In this document: positions 44,634 to 53,486 of the stretch, piece after piece
Numbering within the stretch: position 1 is the stretch's first letter
How the letters are laid out: each line of letters starts with the position of its first letter
From: Lysobacter sp. FW306-1B-D06B
Lineage (GTDB): Bacteria; Pseudomonadota; Gammaproteobacteria; Xanthomonadales; Xanthomonadaceae
DNA: 64,000 bases
NCBI RefSeq assembly: GCF_038446665.1
Contig: NZ_CP151802.1
Span: 1,054,001-1,118,000, forward strand
Reading direction: 5' to 3'
Program-made: the position numbers and the translations under genes
The notes under the pieces: generated by a model
Told to the model about the DNA's origin: nothing
Seen by the model: only the letters and a program-made list of their open reading frames with translations
Database searches by the model: none

Positions 44634-45248
44634 TCAGCCGTAGTGGGCCAGGAACATGTCTACCGACGTTTCCGCAACCTGCTTTTGCTCGGCGGGCGTA
44701 AGAGGCGGCTGACCCAAGGCGATCTGCGGCCAGAACGCGAAGCCCTTGACGAGCCCTTGCAATTGCATCGAGGCGAAGACGGGATCGCTTGTCTTCAGCC
44801 TGCCATCACCCGCGGCGGCACGGATCCAGATGGTCAGACCTTCCTCGCGCTCGCCCATGCGCGCAACGATCTCCTGCGTGCGCTCGGGTGAATGAATGCC
44901 GGCCGCGATTGCGACGCGTGCCAGGTCTGCGAAGCTCGGGTCGTGCAGCAAGCGAAGCTTCTGCGAAACCAAATCCAAGAGCTGCGCTCGCAGCGGGCGG
45001 TCGCTGCGATAGGCCGGATCCGCCCCTTCCGCGGCCCGTTCCCAGAGCTGCTGAATGATCTGCGCGAACAGGGCTTCCTTGCTCGGGAAGTGGTTGTAGA
45101 CGGTCCGCTTCGACACCCCTGCGCTGGCGGCGACCCGGTCCATGCTCGTGGCCTCGTAGCCGGACTGCCTGAATTCGGCGATTGCGGCGTCGAGGATGGC
45201 CGCGCGCTTGCGGTCGGTCAGACGGGAGGGGGCGGGGGAAGTGCTCAT
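44634..45248 (-). CDS. TetR-family repressor
   Basis: A 204-residue TetR regulator. The helix-turn-helix is at about 20-65 (AAILDAAIAEFRQSGYEATS; MDRVAASAGVSKRTVYNHFP), and the C-terminal ligand/dimer domain is of the TetR_C_33-like type (FADLARVAIAAGIHSPERTQ). It is read divergently from the MBL-fold gene, with a direct repeat touching its start codon. The usual inference is repression of itself and of the MBL-SDR genes. Confidence 0.94.
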   Translation of the reverse strand: MSTSPAPSRLTDRKRAAILDAAIAEFRQSGYEATSMDRVAASAGVSKRTVYNHFPSKEALFAQIIQQLWERAAEGADPAYRSDRPLRAQLLDLVSQKLRLLHDPSFADLARVAIAAGIHSPERTQEIVARMGEREEGLTIWIRAAAGDGRLKTSDPVFASMQLQGLVKGFAFWPQIALGQPPLTPAEQKQVAETSVDMFLAHYG

Positions 45249-45275
45249 CCGACAAGTTTACACCGACTAGTTTAC
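45249..45275. promoter_or_regulatory. Putative TetR operator: 13-bp direct repeat
   Basis: CCGACAAGTTTAC (45249) and CCGACTAGTTTAC (45263) are repeated at a 14-base period with one mismatch. They touch the tetR start codon and lie about 55-80 bases before the MBL gene. TetR dimers may bind each half, or the palindromic CTAG centre. Confidence 0.6.
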
Positions 45276-45327
45276 TTTTGAAAAAGAGGAAACTACACTG
45301 TGTCGTGTACTTTTCGAGGTGTCCGCC

Positions 45328-46515
45328 ATGACCACCCCGTCCACCCCAGCCCGCCGCGCGTTCCGCCTGGCAGGCCGGAGCGCCCTTCTCCTTGGAGTTC
45401 TGATCGTGAGCGCCTGCCTTCTTTCCGTCGCCAAGACCAATGTCGCCTTCGCTGGCTATCCTGATTCGCCGCAGGCCGCGGACGGCCGGTTCCGCAATCC
45501 GGTTCCGAAGCCGGTCGACGGAGTGCTTAAAACCCTGGGTCTCATCTGGGACGTCCTGCTCAACAAGCCAGCCGACACCGTTCCGGCTGCGGCGCTGCCC
45601 GTCGACGGGCTCACCCGCGCCCAGCTCGAAGCTGCGCCTGACCGAAGCCTGTTCCGGCTCGGTCACTCGACGATGCTGATCAAGCTGCGCGGCGGCTTCT
45701 GGATCACCGACCCGGTCTTCGCGGAACGTGCATCGCCGGTGCAATGGGCGGGCCCCAAACGCTTTCACGCGCCGCCGATCGCGTTGGAAGATCTGCCGCC
45801 GTTGCGTGGCGTCATCATCTCGCACGATCACTACGACCACCTTGATCGCGAGACTGTGCTGCAGCTCGCGCAGACGACCGGTGTCTTCCTGACCCCACTG
45901 GGGGTCGGTGACCGACTGATAGCCTGGGGTGTGAGCCCCGATCAAGTGCGTCAGTTCGACTGGTGGGAGAGCACAACGCTCGGTGGTGTGCAATTCACGG
46001 CCACGCCAGCGCAGCACTATTCGGGCCGCGGCCTGTTCGATGGCAACAAGACTTTGTGGGCATCCTGGGTGATCGTCGATGGCGCCGACGGCGACACCGC
46101 GGCGCACGATCTACGGCTGTTCTTCAGCGGCGACACCGGCTACTTCGAAGGCTTCAAGGAGATCGGCCAGCGCTTTGGGCCGTTCGACGTAACCATGCTC
46201 GAGACCGGCGCGTACAACACGCAATGGCCCTACATACACATGCAGCCCGAGCAGACCGTACAGGCGCACCTCGATCTACGCGGTCGTTGGCTGGTACCGA
46301 TGCATAACGGCACGTTCGACCTAGCCATGCACGGTTGGACCGAGCCATTCGAGCGCGTCCTCGCGCTAACCAACGATCGGGGCATCGCGCTGGCGACACC
46401 ACGCATGGGCGAACGACTCGACCTGGCGTCGCCGCACGCGGCCACGCGCTGGTGGCGCGGGGCGGGTGAAGCCTTGGCGTTTGCAGATTCGACCTTGGCA
46501 CCGACCGCGCGATAG
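45328..46515 (+). CDS. MBL-fold metallohydrolase, membrane-anchored
   Basis: A 395-residue protein with an N-terminal hydrophobic anchor (SALLLGVLIVSACLLSVAKT) then a metallo-beta-lactamase fold of the UlaG/NAPE-PLD type: LGHSTMLIKLRGGFWITDPV, the zinc motif HDHYDHLD near residue 166, FSGDTGY, and the late histidine in LVPMHNGTFDLAMHG. Candidate substrates include phosphodiesters; this cannot be set from sequence. It is divergent from tetR and followed 67 bases later by an SDR gene. GAGG lies 8 bases before the ATG. Confidence 0.9.
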   Translation: MTTPSTPARRAFRLAGRSALLLGVLIVSACLLSVAKTNVAFAGYPDSPQAADGRFRNPVPKPVDGVLKTLGLIWDVLLNKPADTVPAAALPVDGLTRAQLEAAPDRSLFRLGHSTMLIKLRGGFWITDPVFAERASPVQWAGPKRFHAPPIALEDLPPLRGVIISHDHYDHLDRETVLQLAQTTGVFLTPLGVGDRLIAWGVSPDQVRQFDWWESTTLGGVQFTATPAQHYSGRGLFDGNKTLWASWVIVDGADGDTAAHDLRLFFSGDTGYFEGFKEIGQRFGPFDVTMLETGAYNTQWPYIHMQPEQTVQAHLDLRGRWLVPMHNGTFDLAMHGWTEPFERVLALTNDRGIALATPRMGERLDLASPHAATRWWRGAGEALAFADSTLAPTAR

Positions 46516-46582
46516 CGCGGGCCCGGCCGCGGTCGGACTCACAGGTGTCTTTCCAGATACTCACATCCGAAGGAGATAGAGC

Positions 46583-47446
46583 ATGTCTAAGGTATGGCTT
46601 GTTACAGGAAGTGGCTCGGGCTTGGGACGGGCAATCGCTATCAAGGCGTTGGACGCGGGCCATCGTGTCGTCGCGACTGCGCGCGACGTGGAGCAACTGG
46701 ACGGTCTGGTTGCGTCTTTTGGTCATCGGGTAGCGCCGGTCCGCCTCGACGTTACCGATGAGCGGGAGAGCGTCGCCGCCGTGGACGCCGCGATTACCGC
46801 TTTCGGGCGCCTCGATGTTCTCGTGAACAATGCTGGGTTCGGTGAAACGAGGCCATTCGAAGAGGTTTCATCGGAAGATTTTCGCCGTGTTGTGGAAACC
46901 AACTTCTTTGGCGTCGTGAACCTCACGCGAGCCGCCCTCCCTGGAATGCGTCAACGAAGGAGCGGGCACATCATCCAGATTTCATCCGTCGGTGGGCGCT
47001 CGGCTTTAGCAGGAAATGCCGCCTACATTGCATCCAAGTGGGCCGTGGGTGGATTCTCCGAGACTATCGCTCTCGAAGCGGCACCATTCGGCGTGAAAGT
47101 GACTGCTCTCGAACCAGGTGGCATGCGCACCAACTGGGGGAAGCGAGCGTTCGGTAGCGTGCCTCCCATGTTGCCGGATTACGAAGCCTCGGTTGGCGAA
47201 ACCGTCCGGCAACTGGAAGCGTACTGGGGAAATGAACCGAGCGATCCAGGAAAGGTCGCGCAAGTCGTTGTCGGTGTCGCCGAGGCTGATCGTTTGCCAT
47301 CTCACATCCTCCTTGGCTCAGACGCATTCCAAGGAGCACTTGGAGCTGACGCCGCGAGGAACGCTGCGGCTGAGCGGTGGAGAAATGTAAGTGCGTGGAC
47401 GGATATTGCTACCGAGGGACCGATCCCCGTCCTCCCTTCTGAGTAA
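46583..47446 (+). CDS. Short-chain dehydrogenase/reductase
   Basis: A 287-residue NAD(P)-dependent oxidoreductase. The coenzyme loop is TGSGSGLG at 8-15, NNAGFG is near 85, the catalytic serine is in ISSVGG, and the YxxxK site is Tyr148-Lys152 (YIASK). The N-terminus MSKVWLVTGSGSG and the overall length fit the classical SDR group similar to oxidoreductases that follow TetR genes. AAGGAG lies 7 bases before the ATG. It is likely in the same TetR-controlled unit as the MBL protein. Its codon use is less GC-rich than the preceding gene. Confidence 0.92.
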   Translation: MSKVWLVTGSGSGLGRAIAIKALDAGHRVVATARDVEQLDGLVASFGHRVAPVRLDVTDERESVAAVDAAITAFGRLDVLVNNAGFGETRPFEEVSSEDFRRVVETNFFGVVNLTRAALPGMRQRRSGHIIQISSVGGRSALAGNAAYIASKWAVGGFSETIALEAAPFGVKVTALEPGGMRTNWGKRAFGSVPPMLPDYEASVGETVRQLEAYWGNEPSDPGKVAQVVVGVAEADRLPSHILLGSDAFQGALGADAARNAAAERWRNVSAWTDIATEGPIPVLPSE

Positions 47447-47518
47447 ACACCGCCTGGGCCGCGAACCCCGTGTCGTTGGCCCGGAACAGCCCATCTGGAA
47501 CCAGACGCTGACGGTTTC

Positions 47519-47546
47519 GATGTCCGCTTCTGGCCGTTAGCGGGCG
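47519..47546 (+). repeat. Repeat, half copy K
   Basis: Only the first hairpin (GTCCGCTTCTGGCCGTTAGC..) is kept, 73 bases after the SDR stop. Confidence 0.75.
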
Positions 47547-47611
47547 TTGACCCGGGGTCGGGATGCAGGCCTGGCCAGTTGGCTGTGCAGCAGTTGCAGT
47601 TGCGCCCGGAT

Positions 47612-48004
47612 TCAGAGCTGCTTGGGGCAGTCTCGGAGAATCTGGATCTCCGGATGATCGATTCTGGGAAGATCGGTGATCACGAACTCCAGCCCAACGG
47701 GGCCGGCCCAGCTCGGAACAGGCTGTCCCTCGGAATACTTGACGGGCTCCATCGGGTAGCAGAGAACGATCTTCGACTCGAGCAGAACCGCCCGAGGCGC
47801 TTCGTTCGAAACGATGTTTCCCGCAGTTTCGTTCACGACGACCGATACATGCAGGGAGTCGCCAACCCATCGCGTGCTTGGCACTCCCAAGGGCTTGGAC
47901 CATGGCCGCGGCTCGCGAGTTATCTGCAGACTAACTTCTGCCGCGAAGCAAGGCAGCGATATGAGGTGAAACAGAGCGCACGTGAGCAATCGTAACCGGG
48001 TCAT
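47612..48004 (-). CDS. Exported hypothetical protein
   Basis: A 130-residue protein with a clear signal peptide (MTRLRLLTCALFHLISLPCF then AAE) and a beta-rich mature part (VSLQITREPRPWSKPLG; SLHVSVVVNETAGNIVSNEA; GPVGLEFVITDLPR). Function unknown; two cysteines in the mature part may form a disulfide. A longer reading to 48058 is possible but lacks the signal peptide at its start. Repeat copy L lies upstream of it. Confidence 0.65.
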   Translation of the reverse strand: MTRLRLLTCALFHLISLPCFAAEVSLQITREPRPWSKPLGVPSTRWVGDSLHVSVVVNETAGNIVSNEAPRAVLLESKIVLCYPMEPVKYSEGQPVPSWAGPVGLEFVITDLPRIDHPEIQILRDCPKQL

Positions 48005-48087
48005 GGGCACACCATGTGCAAGCGTCCGGATGGTGTTGCCTGGGCGCGAGGGTGTCAATCACCGTGACTGGATCACGTAAACCCGGG

Positions 48088-48173
48088 AACGTCCGCTTCT
48101 GGCCGTTAGCGGACATTGGAGCGGGGCGGCGGCCGGTTTGGATGCCAACGTCCGCTTTCAACCCAGAGCGGAG
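48088..48173 (+). repeat. Double-hairpin repeat, copy L
   Basis: Both halves are intact: AACGTCCGCTTCTGGCCGTT.. and AACGTCCGCTTTCAACCCAG... It is followed by an 18-codon frame with a signal-like start (MRLSLLLLVLLVAPDAFD at 48194-48250), which may be a gene remnant. Confidence 0.88.
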
Positions 48174-48343
48174 ATTTCGCCCGGGACCGCTCGATGCGCC
48201 TATCCCTTTTGCTCCTCGTGCTGCTGGTCGCTCCCGATGCGTTTGATTGAAAGTGTGCAGCGACGTTCCTCCGGTTTGGGGCCCGGCACAAGGTAGTACC
48301 TCCGAGGGTACACTCCCTATCGTGGCCTCCTACTTGCGACCTC

Positions 48344-48468
48344 ATGCTTCCTGATCTCCCCACGTTAAAGTCGCATTTGCGCATCGCGCTAGACAAGGGC
48401 GTGAAAGCCCGCGCTCGCCAGATGCTAGGGGCCTTTCGAGATGTGCCGGTCCACATGGTTCTACGGCC
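48344..48468 (+). pseudogene. 5' fragment of an unrelated gene fused to marC
   Basis: A frame starting [20 protein letters not shown] continues to a stop at 48494-48496 but shifts into the marC frame with no homology. It looks like the beginning of a different protein, cut at a deletion point near 48455-48468, directly before the marC remnant. Confidence 0.5.
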
Positions 48469-48975
48469 GTGGCGTTCTACGCCGGGCAGGCCGTGATGGG
48501 CGTGTTCGGTATCACCATTTCCGGACTTCGCATCGCCGGCGGCCTGATCGTGGGCTTTATCGGCTTCCGCACGCTGTTCCCAGCCGACGGAGCCGACGAT
48601 GCGCCGGAAGTGGAGCATCGCAGCGAAGAACTGCTGCGCAACCACAAACGCGACATCGCCTTCATCCCGCTTGCCATGCCAACTACCGCCGGCCCGGGGA
48701 CCATCGCGCTACTCATCGGTACCGCCGCGACCTTGCACGATGAGCGACCGTTCTCGCCATGGGTGATGCAGCTCGCGCCGGTGCTGGTGTTCCTCCTGGT
48801 CAGCCTCATCCTCCTCCTGTGCTTGCGCAGCGCTGGCGCGATCATCCGCCTGCTGGGGCACAGCGGCGTGGAGGCACTCTCGCGTCTGATGGGATTCCTG
48901 CTCGCCTGCATGGGCGTTCAATTCGTCATCAATGGCGTGGTGGACATCATCCAGGACTACCCATTAGTAAACTGA
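48469..48975 (+). pseudogene. MarC-family membrane protein, 5'-truncated
   Basis: A 168-residue reading (168 codons and a stop) matches the C-terminal two-thirds of a MarC/YchE-type membrane protein. Features are [40 protein letters not shown] (the MarC PLA.P...GPG signature) and [20 protein letters not shown]. The N-terminal part (usually about 60 residues with the first two helices) is missing, and the DNA just upstream codes for another protein fragment. The frame can be followed upstream of 48469 without a start ([11 protein letters not shown]), which supports deletion rather than a mis-called start. Not likely to be functional. Confidence 0.8.
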
Positions 48976-49155
48976 GCGGCGAGCGCCGCCGCGCGCTCCG
49001 ATCGGGGGGAACACTTCCAACCCTCAGGCCTTGTCTCGTGAATGGCTCGTCACCGCTCTGTACAGCTAATGGCGTAACCTAAAAATGCATTAGACAGGCG
49101 TCCCCTGTCCGCATCTATAGCCTCCGTGCAGCTTGAGGTTGCCGATGGAGGTGTT
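48976..49155. other. Spacer after the marC remnant
   Basis: No gene seen. The stretch from 49040 to 49140 is relatively AT-rich and may hold a promoter for the peroxiredoxin unit. Confidence 0.45.
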
Positions 49156-49245
49156 ATGCAGATCCTATTCGTCGCCAGCGCTGCCGAACTCGTGAGTAGG
49201 GCGCTCAGCGGGCCTGGACACGAAGTTGAACTTGCAGGCCCCTAG
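49156..49245 (+). other. 29-codon frame resembling the start of a receiver domain
   Basis: GGAGG precedes an ATG that opens MQILFVASAAELVSRALSGP and ends VELAGP. The strand-helix-strand pattern resembles the first third of a response-regulator receiver, but the acidic pair is absent. It may be a small peptide or a truncated remnant. Not recognised. Confidence 0.35.
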
Positions 49246-49394
49246 TTAGGGGCGGACGAACTCGCGAACGGACTTGGGTTCGACGCTACGCGTTGGTGTT
49301 CAGTGTCGCAATGCTGGTATTGGCACTTCGGCGGAGGAAACGCGATGAAGGGCCGCTAGCCGCCGTGGCTTCGGCACCCTCTAGAGGACACGAT

Positions 49395-49871
49395 ATGTCG
49401 ACGATTCTTGGTGCCGGCGCCCGCGCGCCAAATTTCAAGCTCCACGTGACTCCGGACCAGTTGCTCTCGCTGGATGAGATCCGGTGCAAGCGCATCGTGC
49501 TTGCCTTCTACCCGGCGGACTGGAGTCCAGTGTGTGGAGACCAGATGGCGCTGTACAACCAGGTTCTTCCGGAGTTCCGCAGCCGGCGTGCCGAGATATT
49601 CGGTATCTCGGTGGATGGTGCGTGGTGCCATCAGGCATTCGCGCAGGCCAGAAACCTGCACTTTCCGCTGCTCGCGGATTTCGAGCCGAAGGGCGAGGTG
49701 GCGCGTGCCTACGGAGCATACCGAGCGTCGGAAGGCGTTTGCGAACGTGCGCTGTTCGTAATCGACGAGAAGCAGGCAATCGTTTGGAGCTACTGCTCGC
49801 CGATCGCAGTGAACCCGGGCGCCGATGGGATTCTTGATGCGCTCGACGCGATGCCGACGACTGGAGAATGA
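49395..49871 (+). CDS. Peroxiredoxin (AhpC/TSA family)
   Basis: A 158-residue thiol peroxidase. LAFYPADWSPVCGDQM carries the peroxidatic cysteine C47 (the usual FTPVC becomes WSPVC); a second cysteine in ASEGVCERALF may be the resolving one. The fold continues ILGVSVD-like FGISVDGAWCHQAFA and RALFVIDEKQAIVWSY. AGAGG lies before the ATG at 49395; the longer in-frame reading from 49293 is rejected. It overlaps the DsbA-like gene by 4 bases, so the two are co-translated and probably work together in thiol redox defence. No signal peptide. Confidence 0.92.
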   Translation: MSTILGAGARAPNFKLHVTPDQLLSLDEIRCKRIVLAFYPADWSPVCGDQMALYNQVLPEFRSRRAEIFGISVDGAWCHQAFAQARNLHFPLLADFEPKGEVARAYGAYRASEGVCERALFVIDEKQAIVWSYCSPIAVNPGADGILDALDAMPTTGE

Positions 49872-50401
49872 CGATGGCCAGCCTCAAGGTTCCCGTGGCA
49901 ACTTCGGATCACATCCTCGGTACTTACGGTGCTCCTGTGACGTTGGTCGAGTATGGCGACTATCAATGTCCCCATTGCGCAGCCGCCCAGTTGCCGGTCA
50001 AGCAAATCGAGTTGCGCTATGGCAGCAGGATTTGTCTCGTTTTCCGGCATTTCCCGTTGACGGAGGTCCATCCTATGGCGGGCGTTGCTGCGGAGACAGC
50101 CGAATTCGCGGGAGGCTACGGGCGCTTTTGGGAAGTGCACGACGCCATGTTCGCCAACCAGCCGCGTCTCAGTCCCGACTGGTTGTTGACGCTGGTCAGC
50201 GCACTTGAACTACCCATCCAGGAATTTCAAGAAGCGCTGGCGTCGGGGTTGCACGCACGCAAGGTTGAGGCCGATTTTCTGGGTGGTGTGCGCAGCGGAG
50301 TCAACGGCACGCCCACATTCTTCGTCAATGGTATCCGCCACGATGCCGGTTACACATTCACCGAACTCGCCTCCAGCATCGACAGCGCAATGGCAGGCTA
50401 A
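49868..50401 (+). CDS. DsbA-family thioredoxin-fold protein
   Basis: A 177-residue thioredoxin-fold protein with the active site CPHC at 34-37 and a cis-proline region in VNGTPTFFVNG. It belongs to the DsbA/DsbG-like thioredoxin_4 group often found beside stress genes. No signal peptide is seen, so it is probably cytoplasmic and could recycle the peroxiredoxin whose stop codon it overlaps. Start ATG at 49868; ATG at 49874 is the alternative. Confidence 0.92.
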   Translation: MTMASLKVPVATSDHILGTYGAPVTLVEYGDYQCPHCAAAQLPVKQIELRYGSRICLVFRHFPLTEVHPMAGVAAETAEFAGGYGRFWEVHDAMFANQPRLSPDWLLTLVSALELPIQEFQEALASGLHARKVEADFLGGVRSGVNGTPTFFVNGIRHDAGYTFTELASSIDSAMAG

Positions 50402-50502
50402 CGTTGCGATAAGCGCGATGTGAGCCGTTACCTGGCCTCTCCATGTAGGAGAGCGACTTCATCAACGGAAAACAAACTCGCACATTTGTGCTATATGCCG
50501 GC

Positions 50503-50530
50503 GCTGCCTTGGGCCGATAGCGGACGTTGG
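50503..50530 (+). repeat. Repeat, half copy M
   Basis: The last part of the first hairpin (GGCCGATAGCGGACGTTGG) is found here, the most distal copy of the family in the window. Confidence 0.65.
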
Positions 50531-50632
50531 CCCCTTGGCGCTCCTCCTGCCCGGCGACCTCTCGAGCGCAAGCCATCCGACGTTCGACGTCGTCACACCA
50601 TTCCGCGGCGAACGAAGCTTGGATTCGACTTG

Positions 50633-53263
50633 ATGCCTCGACGCGAACGCCAGAACACATCAGCCGCTGCCTTCGTTCGTGTTCGTGGGGCGCGCGAGCA
50701 CAACCTGCAGGATATCGACGTCGATATTCCACGCGACGCGCTGGTGGTGTTCTCGGGAATATCGGGCTCGGGGAAATCCTCACTCGCATTCGGCACGCTC
50801 TACGCCGAAGCGCAGCGCCGCTACCTTGAATCGCTGTCGCCTTACGCGCGACGCCTGGTCAACCAGGTCGGTGTGCCGGATGTGGATTCGATCGAAGGCC
50901 TGCCGCCGGCGGTGGCGCTGCAGCAGCAACGCGGCACGCCCAATGTAAGGTCGACGGTCGGCAGCGTGACGACGCTGTCGAGCCTGGTGCGCATGCTGTA
51001 CTCGCGCGCGGGCACGTATCCGTCGAAGCAGCCCATGCTGTACGCGGAGGACTTCTCGCCCAACACGCCGCAGGGCGCGTGCCCGAACTGCCACGGCCTA
51101 GGCTACATCTACGACGTGACAGAGGCCTCGATGGTGCCCGACCCGTCGCTGAGTATCCGCGAGCGCGCCATCGCGTCCTGGCCGCCGGCGTGGCACGGGC
51201 AGAACCTGCGGGACATCCTCGTCACGCTGGGCTACGACGTCGACACGCCGTGGTCGCGACTGCCGAAGAAGGACCGCGACTGGATCCTCTTCACCGAGGA
51301 AACCCCCACGGTACCGGTCTACCCCGGGTTCACCCCCGCCGAAACGCGTACCGCGCTGCGCCGAAAGACCGAACCGGCGTACATGGGCACCTACACCGGT
51401 GCACGGCGTTACGTGCTGCACACCTTCGCCACCACGCAGAGTGCGCTGATGAAGAAGCGTGTGTCGCGCTTCATGAGCGGCGCGCCGTGTCCCGTGTGCA
51501 AGGGGCGCAGGCTCAAGCGCGAGGCCTTGTCGGTGACCTTCGCGGGCCTCGACATCGGAACGCTGTCGCAACTGCCGATCAACCGTGCCGCGGAAGTGCT
51601 CAAGCCCGCCGCCGATGGCCATTTCGACACGCCGGCGAAAACACGCACACGGGGCCGATCCGACCACCGCAAGGACGTGGCCGCGCGCGTGGAGGCGGGC
51701 GGCTCCGCGCATGCCGGCGGCTCCGACGTTCGCCGCACGCCGGATCTCTCCGAGGAAAAACGCATCGCGGCCCAGCGCATCGCGCACGACCTGCTCGATC
51801 GCATCGGCACGTTGCAGGCACTGGGGCTGGGCTACCTCACGCTGGATCGGCCAACTCCCACGCTCTCACCGGGCGAACTGCAGCGACTGCGGCTGGCGAC
51901 GCAGATCCGCTCGAATCTGTTCGGCGTCGTGTACGTGCTCGATGAACCTTCCGCCGGCCTGCATCCCGCCGACAGCGAAGCGCTGTACGACGCGCTGGAC
52001 CAGCTGAAGGTGGCTGGCAACACCTTGTTCGTGGTCGAACACGACCTGGACCTCATGCGCCGCGCCGACTGGCTGGTGGATGTCGGCCCCGACGCCGGCC
52101 AGAACGGCGGTCGCGTGCTCTACAGCGGTGTGCCATCAGGCTTGCGCGATGTGGAGGCATCGCACACGCGCCGCTATCTGTTCGGCAAGCGCGATACCCG
52201 TCGCCGTGAGGCACGCCCGGTGTCGCAGTGGCTCGAGCTGCGCGGCATCCACCGCAACAACCTGCACGGCGTGGACGCGCGATTCCCGCTCCGCGCTTTC
52301 ACCACCGTCACCGGCGTCTCGGGTTCCGGGAAGTCGAGCCTGGTGAGCCAGGCCCTGGTGGAGCTCGTCGGCGAACACCTGGGGCACGAACCGTCGACGG
52401 AAGACGCCGAAGCCGACGGCCCACCCCGGCCGGGATCGATCGCACGCACCGCCGGGCGGATCGGTGCAGGCGCGGACGCGATCCGGCGCATGGTCAACGT
52501 CGACCAGAAGCCGATCGGGCGCACGCCGCGTTCCAATCTCGCCACGTACACGGGCCTGTTCGACCACGTCCGCAAGCTGTTCGCGGCGACGAAGACCGCC
52601 AAGGCGCGCCGTTACGGCGCCGGCCGCTTCTCGTTCAATGTCCCGCAGGGACGATGCGAGACCTGCGAAGGCGAGGGCTTCGTCAGCGTCGAGCTGTTGT
52701 TCATGCCCAGCGTGTACGCGCCGTGTCCGACGTGTCATGGCCAGCGCTACAACGCCAAGACGCTGGAGATCGCATGGCGCGGACGGAACATCGCGCAGGT
52801 CCTCGGCATGACGGTCGACGATGCGCGGGCGTTCTTCGCCGACGAGACCGCCGTTGCCCGACCGCTGGAGCTGCTGCACGACATCGGCCTGGGCTACCTG
52901 CGACTGGGCCAACCGGCGACGGAACTGTCGGGCGGCGAAGCGCAGCGCATCAAGCTGGCGACCGAACTGCAGCGAAGCCAGCGCGGCGACACGCTGTACG
53001 TGCTGGACGAGCCGACCACCGGACTGCATCCGGCGGACGTCGACAAACTGATGACGCAACTGCACGGACTGGTCGACGCCGGCAACACCGTCATTGTCAT
53101 CGAACACGAGATGCGCGTCGTCGCCGACAGCGACTGGGTGGTGGACGTGGGGCCCGGCGCGGGCGAAGAGGGCGGGCGCATCGTGGTGGCCGGCAGGCCG
53201 GACGACGTGGGCCGTGCCACGCACAGCCGCACGGCGCCCTATCTGGCTCTGTGGTTACGGTGA
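50633..53263 (+). CDS. UvrA2-type ABC ATPase (UvrA-like)
   Basis: An 876-residue UvrA-family protein with two ABC ATPase heads. Walker A motifs are SGISGSGKSS at 41-50 and GVSGSGKSS near 561. Signature motifs are LSPGELQRLRLA near 415 and LSGGEAQRIKLA near 766. Zinc-binding cysteines are in CPNCHGLGY, CPVCKGRR, CETCEGEG and CPTCHGQ. It is shorter than the standard UvrA and lacks the full UvrB-binding region, which is the pattern of UvrA2/DrrC-type proteins linked to drug or radiation tolerance. A low-complexity insert occurs at about 330-375. ATG at 50633 has a weak ribosome site, and an upstream in-frame start is possible. Its GC-rich codons look host-like. Confidence 0.9.
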   Translation: MPRRERQNTSAAAFVRVRGAREHNLQDIDVDIPRDALVVFSGISGSGKSSLAFGTLYAEAQRRYLESLSPYARRLVNQVGVPDVDSIEGLPPAVALQQQRGTPNVRSTVGSVTTLSSLVRMLYSRAGTYPSKQPMLYAEDFSPNTPQGACPNCHGLGYIYDVTEASMVPDPSLSIRERAIASWPPAWHGQNLRDILVTLGYDVDTPWSRLPKKDRDWILFTEETPTVPVYPGFTPAETRTALRRKTEPAYMGTYTGARRYVLHTFATTQSALMKKRVSRFMSGAPCPVCKGRRLKREALSVTFAGLDIGTLSQLPINRAAEVLKPAADGHFDTPAKTRTRGRSDHRKDVAARVEAGGSAHAGGSDVRRTPDLSEEKRIAAQRIAHDLLDRIGTLQALGLGYLTLDRPTPTLSPGELQRLRLATQIRSNLFGVVYVLDEPSAGLHPADSEALYDALDQLKVAGNTLFVVEHDLDLMRRADWLVDVGPDAGQNGGRVLYSGVPSGLRDVEASHTRRYLFGKRDTRRREARPVSQWLELRGIHRNNLHGVDARFPLRAFTTVTGVSGSGKSSLVSQALVELVGEHLGHEPSTEDAEADGPPRPGSIARTAGRIGAGADAIRRMVNVDQKPIGRTPRSNLATYTGLFDHVRKLFAATKTAKARRYGAGRFSFNVPQGRCETCEGEGFVSVELLFMPSVYAPCPTCHGQRYNAKTLEIAWRGRNIAQVLGMTVDDARAFFADETAVARPLELLHDIGLGYLRLGQPATELSGGEAQRIKLATELQRSQRGDTLYVLDEPTTGLHPADVDKLMTQLHGLVDAGNTVIVIEHEMRVVADSDWVVDVGPGAGEEGGRIVVAGRPDDVGRATHSRTAPYLALWLR

Positions 53264-53486
53264 GCCCGTCCTGGCGATCCATTTCAACGTTTCGTGCCGA
53301 CCTGAGCACCCGGACCAGGCGCCGCCCGGCACTACGATGGTCGGCCAAGTGGCCGACGACAACCGCGCAGGCACGGTTCTTGCCCTGCGTCGATGTAGAA
53401 GCGTTCATCACGTTGGTCGCGCTACAAGTTGTTGACCGTTGCGCAGATTGAAGCTCAGCTTGATCTGCCCCCCTGGAGGCTTGTTT

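Noticed and set aside
48469..48975. Intact 168-residue MarC with GTG start
   Set aside because: The MarC frame reads upstream of this codon without a start, and the first helices of the family are missing.
31100..50530. CRISPR array or canonical integron attC sites
   Set aside because: Copies are irregularly spaced with genes between them, so not CRISPR. No integron integrase is present, and the end boxes expected for attC are not conserved.
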